DNA of 38,924 nucleotides from Firmicutes bacterium UBA7510 (GCA_002479485.1 DLNM01000029.1:7654-46577), one strand, 5' to 3'. Counted from the stretch's first letter, positions 14,972-23,978 are shown. Made by a program: numbers and translations. Notes: generated by a model not told the origin, from the sequence alone.

Positions 14972-15847
14972 CTATGCTCTTGGGTGTGAATTTTTAAATG
15001 TTTGTAGTGATTTTTGCTTAGTTGCTTGCATATAATTTTGCATTGCTGTTATATTTTTATGTCCCATTAACTCTTGAACTGATGCAATATCTGCACCATT
15101 ATTAAGTAAATGAACTGCAAATGAATTTCTTAATATTTGTGGAGAAATCTCCTTATTAATTTCTAGCTTTTTTTCATAGTATTTGAGTATTTTCCATACT
15201 CCTTGTCTTGTTAAAGACTCACCACTACTGTTAATAAATAAATAATCATATTCCTCTTTATTTTTCTTTATTCTAAAATTATTAATATAATTATTTATTG
15301 ATTCTAAAGCTATGCTTCCAATTGGAACAACTCTATCACCATTACCATTAATATGTATAATCGAAGCATAAAATATTATATCCTTTAACCTAATATTTAT
15401 TAGTTCTGTTACTTTTATACCTGAAGAATATAAAAGTTCTAATATAGCACTATCTCTGCTTCCCTTAAAGGTATTTATATCAGGTAGATTTAATAGCTTA
15501 ACTACTTCATACTCACTAAGCACAATTGGAATCTTTCTAATTTGTTTAGGACTATGAATATTTTGTGTAGGATTTTCAACAATAATTTTCTCTTCCCTTA
15601 AATAATCATACAAGTTTTTAAGAGAAGAAATATTTCTAGCAATAGTTGATGAGCTTTTACCCTTTTTCTGCAAATCAACGAGATAGGTTAATATATGTGT
15701 TTTCTTTGCATTAGTATAGGCTTCACTATATTCTGTTTCAACATAACATATAAATGCTTTTATGTCACCAATGTATGAATTAATTGTGTTTTCGCTAAGC
15801 TTTTTTAAAATTAATTTATTTTTATAATTATCAACAATTTTATCCAT
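14972..15847 (-). CDS. XerD-like tyrosine recombinase with degenerate active site
   Basis: The 291-residue protein aligns end to end with XerD: SAM-like DNA-binding domain (residues 1-90), catalytic domain (105-280) and the terminal HPRA. Yet the catalytic set is altered. The first arginine (GLRVSEL in XerD) is Lys145 in SGIKVTEL. The beta-hairpin lysine (GKGxKER) is lost in HINGNGDRVVP. The HxxR histidine is Gln237 in SPQILRNSF. Arg240, His263 and Tyr272 (in MQNYM) remain. The place in the order spoIIM-xer-deoB is where Clostridia usually carry xerD. Either it is an impaired paralog with another role, or the true XerD lies elsewhere. GAGAGG precedes the start. Confidence 0.8.
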   Translation of the reverse strand: MDKIVDNYKNKLILKKLSENTINSYIGDIKAFICYVETEYSEAYTNAKKTHILTYLVDLQKKGKSSSTIARNISSLKNLYDYLREEKIIVENPTQNIHSPKQIRKIPIVLSEYEVVKLLNLPDINTFKGSRDSAILELLYSSGIKVTELINIRLKDIIFYASIIHINGNGDRVVPIGSIALESINNYINNFRIKKNKEEYDYLFINSSGESLTRQGVWKILKYYEKKLEINKEISPQILRNSFAVHLLNNGADIASVQELMGHKNITAMQNYMQATKQKSLQTFKNSHPRA

Positions 15848-15861
15848 TATAACCTCTCATT

Positions 15862-15931
15862 ATGCTATAGTCTTGACGTAGTCAAGACATTGTAGTAGCA
15901 TCATAAAAGTGTGAAGTGTTTTTTTCACACT
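15862..15931 (-). repeat. Modular multi-hairpin intergenic element F (spoIIM / xer junction)
   Basis: Module 1 (15908-15931) has perfect AGTGTGAA/TTCACACT arms; its core GTGAAGTGTTTTTTTCAC (plus strand) is identical over 18 bases to that of element D at 34609-34626. It is followed in transcription order by a two-level hairpin: outer ATGCTA/TAGCAT arms (15862-15867, 15896-15901) and an inner perfect 8-bp GTCTTGAC stem with a 3-base loop (15870-15888). The whole ends just before the GAGAGG ribosome site of the recombinase. Confidence 0.8.
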
Positions 15932-15980
15932 AGCATCCTACTGTTATATTTACATTTAAAATTTTTAGATATATAAATTT

Positions 15981-16547
15981 CTAAAGAATTAAATGTATGT
16001 AATAGCTATAAATTAACGAATATGCTATAACCAATAATACAAATATAGCAGATAATTTTAAATAGCCTATAACTATTATATCAATTTTTTTTGAGTTAGT
16101 CTCTATTTTTTTTACATTTTTAATATATTTTGATGCTAATGTCGATATATGTGTAAAATAAAATAAAAAAGGAAAATATACTAAATAATCTGTAAAATTA
16201 AATATAAAATATAATTTATCTAATGTTACAATTTTTGTAAAGTAAATTATTGAAATTCCATACATTATAGATACAAGACAAAACATGGCATATATAGTGT
16301 AAACGAATCCAAAGTTTGCCAATAATATTACTACTATAAAATATACAACATTTCTCTTAAGGATTTCTAAAAATAAATCTAAAAAAGCATATTTTTTCAA
16401 ACTGTCATAGCTTATTTTTATCAAATTATCTTGTCCTATAAAATAAAATATAAAGGCTGATACTATTAATGATAAAACTAACATAAATAACAAAAATAAT
16501 AAATTTCTATTATCTTTACTTATTATATTTTTAAAATTTTTATTCAT
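15981..16547 (-). CDS. spoIIM: Stage II sporulation protein M-like membrane protein
   Basis: The 188-residue protein has about five hydrophobic segments after a basic N-terminus. It carries the SpoIIM-type pattern of an FFIGQ-like loop (FYFIGQDNLI, residues 34-43), the ILKRNVVYFIVVILLANFGFVYTIYAM stretch and a terminal membrane helix. SpoIIM acts with SpoIID and SpoIIP in peptidoglycan remodelling that drives engulfment of the forespore. Its place between a Nudix gene and a xerD-like gene is the usual clostridial arrangement. Sequence similarity is modest, so context carries much of the weight. AGGAGG-like AGGAGGATT lies about 5 bases before the ATG. Confidence 0.7.
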   Translation of the reverse strand: MNKNFKNIISKDNRNLLFLLFMLVLSLIVSAFIFYFIGQDNLIKISYDSLKKYAFLDLFLEILKRNVVYFIVVILLANFGFVYTIYAMFCLVSIMYGISIIYFTKIVTLDKLYFIFNFTDYLVYFPFLFYFTHISTLASKYIKNVKKIETNSKKIDIIVIGYLKLSAIFVLLVIAYSLIYSYYIHLIL

Positions 16548-16603
16548 AAAAAATCCTCCTGCAAAGCTTTATTAATTTTATGCTTGTACAGAAGGATTAA
16601 TTA

Positions 16604-17122
16604 CTATTTATCAACAAATAAAATTGCGATTTGTGTTTTTGCATCTTGAATTTTATTTTGCTTAATCATTTCCTTTGCTTCATCAATGCTAACACGTATT
16701 ACATCTATAAATTCATCTTCATCTAAATTATTACCTACTTGTTTTAATTCAGTTGCTTTATATAAATATATTTTTTCGTTACTAAATCCAGGAGAAGTAT
16801 AAAACTCTGTTAATTTTTCAATATTATTTGAACAATAACCTGTTTCCTCAATTAGCTCTCTATTTGCACAATTGAGTGGATCCTCATTTAGCTCTAATTT
16901 ACCCGCAGGTATTTCATATAAACAATCTTCTACAGCTTTCCGATATTGCTTAATTAGAATAATTTCATTATTATCTATTGCTACAATTCCTGCAGCACCT
17001 CTATGTTCAACTATTTCCCTTTTAGCATATTTCTTATTTGGCAATTCAACTGTATCTACTCTTAAATTTATTATTTTTCCTTCAAATATTTTTTCACTAT
17101 TAACAGTAATTTCTTTATTCAA
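16604..17122 (-). CDS. nudF: ADP-ribose pyrophosphatase (Nudix hydrolase)
   Basis: The Nudix box is complete: GKLELNEDPLNCANRELIEETGY, split here as G-x5-E-x7-REL-x-EE-x-G. N-terminal FEGKIINLRVDTVELPNKK and KREIVEHRGAAGIVAI are typical of ADP-ribose pyrophosphatase, which splits ADP-ribose to AMP and ribose-5-phosphate. The start is taken as TTG at 17122, because AAGGAGG ends 6 bases upstream. An in-frame GTG at 17146 would place the ribosome site inside the gene. The spacer to the spo0A stop is then 25 bases, implying cotranscription. Confidence 0.88.
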   Translation of the reverse strand: MNKEITVNSEKIFEGKIINLRVDTVELPNKKYAKREIVEHRGAAGIVAIDNNEIILIKQYRKAVEDCLYEIPAGKLELNEDPLNCANRELIEETGYCSNNIEKLTEFYTSPGFSNEKIYLYKATELKQVGNNLDEDEFIDVIRVSIDEAKEMIKQNKIQDAKTQIAILFVDK

Positions 17123-17147
17123 TTTATCCTCCTTTAGGTAAGTCACT

Positions 17148-17942
17148 CTATGATGCTTTTTGCTCCAATCTTAATTTATCAGCAATCATAGCAATGAATT
17201 CACTATTTGTTGGTTTACCTTTGTTATTATGTATTGTATATCCAAAAATACTATTAATAGTTTCAATCTTACCTCTATTGCATGCAACTTCAATAGCGTG
17301 TCTTATTGCTCTTTCTACTCTACTAGCTGTAGTTGAGTATTTCACAGCAATACTTGGATATAATTCTTTTGTTATTGCTCCAAGTAACTCAATATTGTTA
17401 ACAACTTCTATTATCGAAGTTCTTAAATATTGGTAACCTTTAATGTGAGCAGGAACTCCTACTTCACGTAATATTTCAGTTATCTTAGCTTCTAAGCTTA
17501 ATTCTTTCTCTGCTTTTTCATTATAAACCATTTCTTTATTTTTTACTTGTACTTTAGATGTTTCATATCCTGAGATTTGAAGCAATCTTTCTGAAAAAGA
17601 ATCAAAATTAAAAGGCTTAATTATATAATAGTCAACACCCATATTAATTGCTCTTTGTGTAATTTTATCATGACCTACTGCTGATAAAATAATTACCTTT
17701 GGAAATTTTTTTAATTCTTTTTTGTGCATTTTTTCTAGAACACCTAAACCGTCTAAATGAGGCATAATTATATCAAGTATTAAAATATCTGGTTCATACT
17801 TTTCTACTGCTTCAATTGCCTTTATACCATCATCTGCCATTGCAACTACATCAAATACACTCTTTGATAATAAAAAGTCTTTAAGAACTCCTCGAAACTC
17901 TTTGTTGTCATCTGCGATAACAATTTTAACCTTTTCTTTCAT
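17148..17942 (-). CDS. spo0A: Sporulation master response regulator Spo0A
   Basis: The 264-residue protein has a receiver domain (residues 1-120) with acidic pocket Asp11-Asp12, phosphoacceptor Asp57 in DILILDIIMP, Ser87 and Lys109 in YYIIKPF. The conserved Spo0A DNA-binding domain (150-260) includes VPAHIKGYQYLR and YSTTASRVERAIRHAIEVA. It is phosphorylated at the start of sporulation and binds 0A boxes. GGGGGA precedes the ATG. It follows spoIVB after a long, repeat-rich 271-base leader, the usual gene order. The downstream Nudix gene probably shares its transcript. Confidence 0.97.
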   Translation of the reverse strand: MKEKVKIVIADDNKEFRGVLKDFLLSKSVFDVVAMADDGIKAIEAVEKYEPDILILDIIMPHLDGLGVLEKMHKKELKKFPKVIILSAVGHDKITQRAINMGVDYYIIKPFNFDSFSERLLQISGYETSKVQVKNKEMVYNEKAEKELSLEAKITEILREVGVPAHIKGYQYLRTSIIEVVNNIELLGAITKELYPSIAVKYSTTASRVERAIRHAIEVACNRGKIETINSIFGYTIHNNKGKPTNSEFIAMIADKLRLEQKAS

Positions 17943-18006
17943 TATATCCCCCTATTTTAAGGTTTTGTCAATTAATCAACAAACCAATTTATATTAAATA
18001 TCTACA

Positions 18007-18098
18007 AAGTAAAATGTAATTTTACTTTATAAAATATTATTTTACTTAATAAAATTTGATTTTACTAAATTAAATAAAAACTTACTTTGTAAATATTT
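18007..18098. repeat. Palindromic 20-bp tandem repeats in the spo0A leader
   Basis: Three 20-base units beginning ATTTTACT (18019-18038, 18039-18058, 18059-18078) follow each other without gaps, with a weaker fourth at 18079-18098. The first unit also forms an inverted repeat with the preceding bases (AAAGTAAAAT gta ATTTTACTTT, 18007-18029). The block lies 65-156 bases upstream of the spo0A start. The rest of the 271-base spacer is AT-rich, with a short imperfect hairpin near 17958-17984. Confidence 0.65.
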
Positions 18099-18213
18099 TT
18101 ATACATATCTAAGTTTCATTGTTTTTATACAAATAGTAAGAAAACAACCTAGTTTTATTTTGCACATATTATATTATACGCTTAAATACTATAATTCCCT
18201 TTATTTTTTATTC

Positions 18214-19314
18214 TTATAAATTCGATTTTTTCTGATGGCTTTCGTCAAGTAACCATTCAATATATATTCCATACCCTTTTGTAGGATCGTTCATAAATAC
18301 ATGAGTAACAGCTCCTACAAGTTTATCATTTTGTATAATAGGACAACCGCTCATGCCTTGAATTATACCATTTGTTAATGATAATAATTCTTCATCAACT
18401 ATTTTTATCACAAAGCTTTTATCAGTAGGTCTACTTTGATAGTATGTTTTTACAATTTCTATATTATATTCTTTTATTTCATCATCTAAGCATGACAATA
18501 TTTTAGCCGGACCAACCTGTATAGTATCTCTTCTACCTATTTCTACTAAATTATTAGAAAAATAGCTTAAGCTTTTTTCATTTATCACACCAGTAATTCC
18601 AAATGGAGTATTTTGTCTAACGGTTCCTAGTTTATTATTATCTTTCAAAATAAAACCTATTATTTCGCCAGGCTCTCCCTTTTTACCAGATTTTATATTT
18701 GTAATATTGGCTTTCGAAATTGAACCTGAATCAATATCAATTAATTCACCAGTATCTGAATCTGTTATACCATGTGCAACAGCTGAAAATTCGTATGTTT
18801 CAGGATCTATATATGTTATTGTTCCAATACCTGCTATATTATCCCTAGCCCAAAAACCAAAAATAATATCATTAGTACTATATCTTTTTATAGGTGTTAT
18901 TAATAATTGTATTCTATTTCCATTTCTCTCTACTTCAATATTATACTCTCTTATTCCTTCTTTATTGATATATGAAACAAAATCTTGGGTTGTGGAAAAA
19001 GGTTTATTGTCTACAGACATAATTTTATCACCAATATGCATGCCAGCTTCTTTTGCAGGTGAAGTTGTAATTTTATTATCATTTACAACATCTGCAAGAC
19101 CAACTACTAAAATACCTTTTGTTTTTAATTCAACTCCAATTGTTTGACCACCAGGAATAACATATTGCTTTTCTACACTTACCTGTTCATTTTCAATGAA
19201 TGGATTGAAGTATTTATATGAAATTTTTAAATTATTTTCGCTAAAATATATCGCTAAAATAACAATAACAATTATTGACATTAAGACTAAAACTTTTCTT
19301 TTATAATGTTTCAT
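18214..19314 (-). CDS. spoIVB: SpoIVB serine peptidase
   Basis: The protein (366 residues from 19314) has an N-terminal membrane anchor (VLVLMSIIVIVILAIYF). A PDZ domain follows (about residues 65-155; GILVVGLADV, GMHIGDKIMSVDNKPF), and then the S55 peptidase domain with the catalytic histidine in SAVAHGITD and serine in QGMSGCPIIQNDKLVGAV. SpoIVB is secreted from the forespore into the intermembrane space and triggers pro-sigma-K processing. The start at 19314 follows GGGAG by 6 bases; 12 more in-frame residues upstream lack such a site. It lies between recN and spo0A, as in other spore-formers. Confidence 0.95.
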   Translation of the reverse strand: MKHYKRKVLVLMSIIVIVILAIYFSENNLKISYKYFNPFIENEQVSVEKQYVIPGGQTIGVELKTKGILVVGLADVVNDNKITTSPAKEAGMHIGDKIMSVDNKPFSTTQDFVSYINKEGIREYNIEVERNGNRIQLLITPIKRYSTNDIIFGFWARDNIAGIGTITYIDPETYEFSAVAHGITDSDTGELIDIDSGSISKANITNIKSGKKGEPGEIIGFILKDNNKLGTVRQNTPFGITGVINEKSLSYFSNNLVEIGRRDTIQVGPAKILSCLDDEIKEYNIEIVKTYYQSRPTDKSFVIKIVDEELLSLTNGIIQGMSGCPIIQNDKLVGAVTHVFMNDPTKGYGIYIEWLLDESHQKKSNL

Positions 19315-19378
19315 TATACGCTCCCTAAGTTTTAATCTTAATTTAACCATTTAGATTTTAATTATGCAGTTGGTTTTT

Positions 19379-21061
19379 TTAGTTTATTTCCATATTAGAT
19401 TCTATTAGTTCCTTTGCATTGTTTAGCGATTTTTGAGTTATATTCATACCGCTCAAAAGTCTTGCAATTTCATTTATTTTTTCTTCTTTATCTAATTTTT
19501 TTACAATACTTGTAGTTTCATTTAACAAAGTGTTTTTTTCTATCATATAATGACTATCTGAAATTGATGCAATTTGCGGCGAATGTGTTACACAAATTAC
19601 TTGACTTTTTTTAGAGATAAATCTCATTTTATTTCCAGCCATTTGCGAAGTTTTGCCACTTATACCAGTATCAATTTCATCAAAAACTAAGGTGGTAGAA
19701 AAATCATTATCACAGCTTAATTTTTTAATAGCTAGCATTATTCTTGATGCTTCTCCACCTGAAACTATTTTTTGTATAGAATTTAAATTAGCACCGGCAT
19801 TTGTTGACATTAGAAATTCAACATCATCTTTTCCGTTAATTGAAAAATCATCTTTTTCATTGATATTAACTTTAAATTGGACATTTTTCATATTTAAATC
19901 TTCTAATTCCATAACAATATTTTTTTCTAAAAAATTTGCCGCATTTTTTCTTAAATCAGTTATGACAGTAGATTTTTGCGATAATGTTTCCTTTATTGCT
20001 TTTAAATCATTATTCAGAGCCTTTAATTTATTATCAGCCTCAAGAAGTATGTTATACTCTTTTTTTATTTCTTCTTTATATTCATTTATTTTACTTATAC
20101 TATAACCGTATTTTCTTTTTAACCGATTAATTAATGAAATTCTTTTTTCTATATCCTCTAATCTATGCTCATCTAATTCAAGATTATCAGAATAGTTGAT
20201 TATTTCAAAACCTAAACTTTGAAGTTCATCAATAATAACGTCCATTTGCTCTATATATGTATTAATATTATCATCATAATTTTTTATTTTATTTAATAAG
20301 CTATATGAGCTATTTATATAGTTCATTGCTGAATCATCATTTTTAATAAGCCTCTTTTCAATTTCAAATAAAGAAGCTTGAATTTCTTTTATATTTGACA
20401 ACTTTTTAAGCTCTTTAATTAGGTTTTCTTCTTCATCCTCTAATAAAACAGCTTCTTCAATTTCATTTATTTCATAACTATATTGCTCTAATTTTTGCTC
20501 CTTATTATAAAGCTTGTCCTCTAATTCATTAATTTCTGATAACTTCTTACGATACTCGGTATATAGTATTTCATATTCATTTAATATATTATTTATATTT
20601 TTGCTTATTAAGCTATCTAGTAATATAATATGGTTTTCTTTTTTGTAAATATATTGTTGTTCAAATTGACCATATATATCTAGCAAAAAAATACCTAAAT
20701 CCTTTAATATATTTATTGATACAATATTATTGTTTATTTTATTTATACTTTTACCTGTCTCTAATATCTCTCTAGAAATTATAAGACAATCATCTTCTTC
20801 TATTAATATGTTATTATCATTTAAAAATTTAATAGCTTTAGTATTATTAGAAATGTCAAATGCAGCACTTAAAAAAGCACTTTTACTATCCTTTCTTATA
20901 AGATCTTTACTAGCCCTTGAACCAATAAGTAAAAATAGCGCTTCAATTAATATAGACTTACCAGCCCCTGTTTCACCAGTTATTAAATTAAATCCACTAT
21001 CAAAACCAATTGATATATCTTGAAAAACAGCTAAATTTTTAATATTTAAATTCAATAACAT
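19379..21061 (-). CDS. recN: DNA repair protein RecN
   Basis: This SMC-like ATPase (560 residues from 21061) has the Walker A motif GETGAGKSILIEAL near residue 30, a long central coiled coil (about 150-370) and the C-terminal ABC signature IVSGGEASRIMLAIK with Walker B TTLVFDEIDTGISG. It acts early at double-strand breaks. The start MLLNLNIKNLAVF is set by GGAGGGG 5 bases before ATG 21061. The 49-base gap to argR contains a compact hairpin of the repeat family described in the findings. Confidence 0.94.
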   Translation of the reverse strand: MLLNLNIKNLAVFQDISIGFDSGFNLITGETGAGKSILIEALFLLIGSRASKDLIRKDSKSAFLSAAFDISNNTKAIKFLNDNNILIEEDDCLIISREILETGKSINKINNNIVSINILKDLGIFLLDIYGQFEQQYIYKKENHIILLDSLISKNINNILNEYEILYTEYRKKLSEINELEDKLYNKEQKLEQYSYEINEIEEAVLLEDEEENLIKELKKLSNIKEIQASLFEIEKRLIKNDDSAMNYINSSYSLLNKIKNYDDNINTYIEQMDVIIDELQSLGFEIINYSDNLELDEHRLEDIEKRISLINRLKRKYGYSISKINEYKEEIKKEYNILLEADNKLKALNNDLKAIKETLSQKSTVITDLRKNAANFLEKNIVMELEDLNMKNVQFKVNINEKDDFSINGKDDVEFLMSTNAGANLNSIQKIVSGGEASRIMLAIKKLSCDNDFSTTLVFDEIDTGISGKTSQMAGNKMRFISKKSQVICVTHSPQIASISDSHYMIEKNTLLNETTSIVKKLDKEEKINEIARLLSGMNITQKSLNNAKELIESNMEIN

Positions 21062-21075
21062 AAAACCCCTCCATA

Positions 21076-21092
21076 ACGCCACTTTGTGGTGT
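21076..21092 (-). repeat. Hairpin module 3 alone (argR / recN junction, element B)
   Basis: In transcription order ACACCAC pairs with GTGGCGT around a 3-base loop, directly followed by TATGGAGGGG, the recN ribosome site. The arms match module 3 of elements A, C, D and E. Upstream in the same 49-base spacer a weak GTCAT/ATGAC stem replaces the other modules. Confidence 0.65.
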
Positions 21093-21110
21093 CATAAATT
21101 TAAAAATGAC

Positions 21111-21563
21111 TTATCTTATTATTTTTCTAAATTCATCTAAAATCTCACATACAGATTCTAAACTTTTAACTGCAACAAATACTGTATCATCGCCAGCTAA
21201 AGTTCCAGCTAAATTATCTAAACCCATATAATCTATTGCAGAAGCACATATTTGCGCTGCACCTGGTATTGTTTTTATAACTACAATATTTAAAGCATTA
21301 TCTATTGAAACAACAGAATTTTCAAATATTTTATTTAATCTGTCAGTTATACCCTCTTGACTTTGTCCAATTGTTGTATATTTATGTTTGCCGCTCTTAG
21401 ACATAGTTTTTACCAATCTAAGTTCTTTAATATCTCTAGAAATTGTAGCTTGTGTAACGTCAATATCCATACTTTTTAAGCCTTCTGCCAACTCCTCTTG
21501 AGTTTCAATTTCCCTTTTTGATATTAATTCTAAAATTTTTGATTGTCTAGTATACTTTTTCAT
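21111..21563 (-). CDS. argR: Arginine repressor ArgR
   Basis: The 150-residue protein has the winged-helix N-terminal domain (RQSKILELISKREIETQEEL, then VTQATISRDIKELRL) and the C-terminal hexamerisation and arginine-binding domain (GAAQICASAIDYMG near 105-120, LAGTLAGDDTVFVA). It senses arginine and controls arginine metabolism genes. The order recN-argR-tlyA is conserved across Bacillota. GGAGA precedes the ATG. Confidence 0.95.
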   Translation of the reverse strand: MKKYTRQSKILELISKREIETQEELAEGLKSMDIDVTQATISRDIKELRLVKTMSKSGKHKYTTIGQSQEGITDRLNKIFENSVVSIDNALNIVVIKTIPGAAQICASAIDYMGLDNLAGTLAGDDTVFVAVKSLESVCEILDEFRKIIR

Positions 21564-21620
21564 TTTCTCTCCTTAAAATTCTAAAAAATCTGTTAAAAAA
21601 TTTGAAATAATTTTATAATA

Positions 21621-22430
21621 TTAATTTAAACTATCGAAAGCTTCATAAATTGTTTTTTTTATTTTATCATTAAAATTTTTTTCAAAATTTATATTCTTAT
21701 TTTTTCTAACGTGAATTAGATATTCTATATTTCCATCTCCACCTGTAATAGGAGAATATGTAATATCATTTATATATAAACTATTATCTATGAAATAATT
21801 GTAAACCTTATTTAATATACTAATATGCATCTTTTTATCTTTTACAATTCCATTTTTACCAACATTTCCTTTGCCTGCTTCAAATTGAGGTTTTACTAAT
21901 GCTACAATATCTGTCATTTCATTACATATTTCGACAATTTTAGGTATAATTAATTCCAACGAAATAAAAGAAACATCAATGCATATAAAATCAATGTTTT
22001 CTATAAATATATTCGTATCAATATATCTAAAGTTTGTCTTTTCTAAAGAGACAACTCTATTGTCATTTAATAAATTTTCAGATAATTGATTTTGTCCAAC
22101 ATCAATGGCATATACTTTTTTGCAACCATTTTTTAGCATAAAATCAGTAAATCCTCCAGTTGATGCACCTACATCTATCGAGATTTTATTTTTTAAGCAT
22201 ATATTAAATTTATCTATGGCTTTTTGTAGCTTAAAAGCACCTCTACTAACATACTCTATATCAGGTATATCTAATTTAATTTGGCAGCTTTCATTAAATA
22301 AAGCGCTTGGCTTATTAATTAATTTACCATTAACATAAACCATATTAGACACTATCATTTGCTTAGCTTTTTCTCTACTTTTAGCTAGCCCCATATTAAA
22401 TAATAAAATATCTAATCTAATATCATTCAT
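21621..22430 (-). CDS. tlyA: TlyA family rRNA 2'-O-methyltransferase
   Basis: The 269-residue protein begins with an S4 RNA-binding domain (RLDILLFNMGLAKSREKAKQMI) and continues with an FtsJ-type methyltransferase domain: SIDVGASTGGFTDFMLKNG (SAM motif I), VYAIDVGQNQL, FICIDVSFISLELIIPKI and VALVKPQFEAG. Orthologs methylate 16S and 23S rRNA. Its placement before argR and recN is conserved. The 146 bases between xseB and tlyA hold only an inverted repeat where ispA and dxs often lie. Confidence 0.93.
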   Translation of the reverse strand: MNDIRLDILLFNMGLAKSREKAKQMIVSNMVYVNGKLINKPSALFNESCQIKLDIPDIEYVSRGAFKLQKAIDKFNICLKNKISIDVGASTGGFTDFMLKNGCKKVYAIDVGQNQLSENLLNDNRVVSLEKTNFRYIDTNIFIENIDFICIDVSFISLELIIPKIVEICNEMTDIVALVKPQFEAGKGNVGKNGIVKDKKMHISILNKVYNYFIDNSLYINDITYSPITGGDGNIEYLIHVRKNKNINFEKNFNDKIKKTIYEAFDSLN

Positions 22431-22492
22431 TTATTCCTCTTACTTATAATTATTCAATACATATAAATAAAACGCTTTTTATAACCTTTGAT

Positions 22493-22522
22493 ATTGCAAT
22501 ATTTTTGGAAATATCTTGCAAT
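22493..22522. other. Inverted repeat in the xseB-tlyA spacer
   Basis: ATTGCAA (22493-22499) and TTGCAAT (22516-22522) flank partly complementary ATTT/AAAT inner arms, giving a hairpin of about 30 bases. No T-run follows on the minus strand, so it does not look like a classical terminator. Confidence 0.45.
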
Positions 22523-22576
22523 GTATAAGCATTGTAGCATAATTATTTATAAATATCAATTAAATTTTACAGCATT

Positions 22577-22780
22577 TTATTCTTTTACACCATTATCGAT
22601 AATTTCTATTTTCTTTTGAGTTTCTTCTAATTTATTTATGCAGTAACTGTATGCTAACATTCCTTTTTCGTAATTTTGAATTAAATCCTCTAAATTTAAA
22701 GACTTACCACCATCAAATTTATTTACAGTTGTCTTCAAAACTTCCATAGCTTCTTCAAAGCTTTCAAATTCTACATTCAT
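22577..22780 (-). CDS. xseB: Exodeoxyribonuclease VII small subunit
   Basis: The 67-residue protein shows the XseB helical pattern: FESFEEAMEVLKTTVNKFDGGKSLNLEDLIQNYEKGMLAYSYCINKL, here read as two amphipathic helices with the LEdlI.nYEKGm motif. Several XseB subunits bind one XseA to form the cytoplasmic exonuclease VII that degrades single-stranded DNA. The gene starts 1 base after the xseA stop, so the two are coupled. Confidence 0.92.
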   Translation of the reverse strand: MNVEFESFEEAMEVLKTTVNKFDGGKSLNLEDLIQNYEKGMLAYSYCINKLEETQKKIEIIDNGVKE

Positions 22781-22781
22781 A

Positions 22782-23978
22782 CTAATCTTTCACCCTTACC
22801 TCTTGTATATTAATTATTTCAGCTTCAACACTAAATTTGTCAAATAATATTTTAATTTTTTCTCCATCTTTTACGCTGTCAATATTTTTAATAAGATTAC
22901 TATTTGCATCAAATGCTAATGAATATCCATTCTTAAGTTGCGTTCTGTAATCATGGTTTAAAAGTTTTTCATGTAATAAATTTAAAGTATTTACCTTATT
23001 ATTTAACTCATTGTTTACATAATTTGATAGTTTTGTTTTTTGCATATCACATTCATTTGCAAGTCTTATAACCATATCTTTTGGATTATATGTTTTTAAA
23101 ATATATTGATAAGTATTAATAGTTGCTTCAATATATTTTATCTCATTCTTAGTTCTATTACCTAATTCTCTAAATAAGTTATCTAACTGTACATTTATGT
23201 TTTTATAACCTCTTATTATAAACTCTGCTGCTGCAGTAGGCGTATGGCAGTGAACATCTGCGGTGTAATCAGATAATGTAATATCAGTATCATGGCCAAT
23301 ACCAGTTACTACTGGAATTTTTGATAAAAAAATGTTTTCAGCCACAGCTAAGTCATTAAATATTTTTAAGTCTTCAAAGCTTCCGCCACCTCTAGAAAGC
23401 AATATAACATCAACTATTTCTGTATTATTAAAATAATTTATACCATCAATTATACTCTGCCTAGCATTGTCACCTTGTACTAATGAGTCATAAATAAATA
23501 TATCAAACCCACCATTAACAGTATTAAAAGTTTTTAAAATATCTTTTATTGCCGCTCCACTCTTAGAGGTAATAATACCTATTTTTGATGGAAGTAACGG
23601 TACTTCTTTATTTTTATCAAATAAACCTCTATCTTTAAGCTTTGCCTTTAGTAGTTCTAATTCTTTAAATATATTTCCAAGTCCTGTTTTTTCAATATTG
23701 TTTACAACAATTTGATAGGTACCCTTAGCCTCATAAACTGTTAGTTCACCATTTACAATAACCTTATCACCATCAACAACGCTATTATCCTGATAAAAAC
23801 AGACGCAACTAATACAGGAGTTTTCGTCACATAATGTAAAATACGTGTAGCCTGTCTTACTTATCCTTATGTTTGAAATCTCTCCTTCTACATATAAATT
23901 ATAGAATATACTGTTACTTTTTAAGCATTTTTTAACATATTGATTCAACAAAGATACTTTAATTGGTTTTAATTTCAT
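22782..23978 (-). CDS. xseA: Exodeoxyribonuclease VII large subunit
   Basis: The 398-residue subunit has an OB-fold N-terminal domain (VSLLNQYVKKCLK, VEGEISNIRISKTGYTYFTL) and the catalytic domain (about 120-300) with IGIITSKSGAAIKDIL, LLSRGGGSFEDLKIFNDLAVA and VTGIGHDTDITLSDYTADVHCHTPTAAAE. A coiled coil and C-terminal segment follow. It overlaps the 3' end of the TsaD-like gene by 20 bases; an AGGTGG ribosome site lies inside that overlap. Confidence 0.95.
   Translation of the reverse strand: MKLKPIKVSLLNQYVKKCLKSNSIFYNLYVEGEISNIRISKTGYTYFTLCDENSCISCVCFYQDNSVVDGDKVIVNGELTVYEAKGTYQIVVNNIEKTGLGNIFKELELLKAKLKDRGLFDKNKEVPLLPSKIGIITSKSGAAIKDILKTFNTVNGGFDIFIYDSLVQGDNARQSIIDGINYFNNTEIVDVILLSRGGGSFEDLKIFNDLAVAENIFLSKIPVVTGIGHDTDITLSDYTADVHCHTPTAAAEFIIRGYKNINVQLDNLFRELGNRTKNEIKYIEATINTYQYILKTYNPKDMVIRLANECDMQKTKLSNYVNNELNNKVNTLNLLHEKLLNHDYRTQLKNGYSLAFDANSNLIKNIDSVKDGEKIKILFDKFSVEAEIINIQEVRVKD

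Noticed and set aside
18019..18098. 20-bp periodic repeat as a possible CRISPR array
   Set aside because: Units follow each other directly without spacers, the period is 20 bases and no cas gene is near.
22493..22522. Hairpin between xseB and tlyA as a terminator
   Set aside because: No T-run follows the stem on the transcribed strand.
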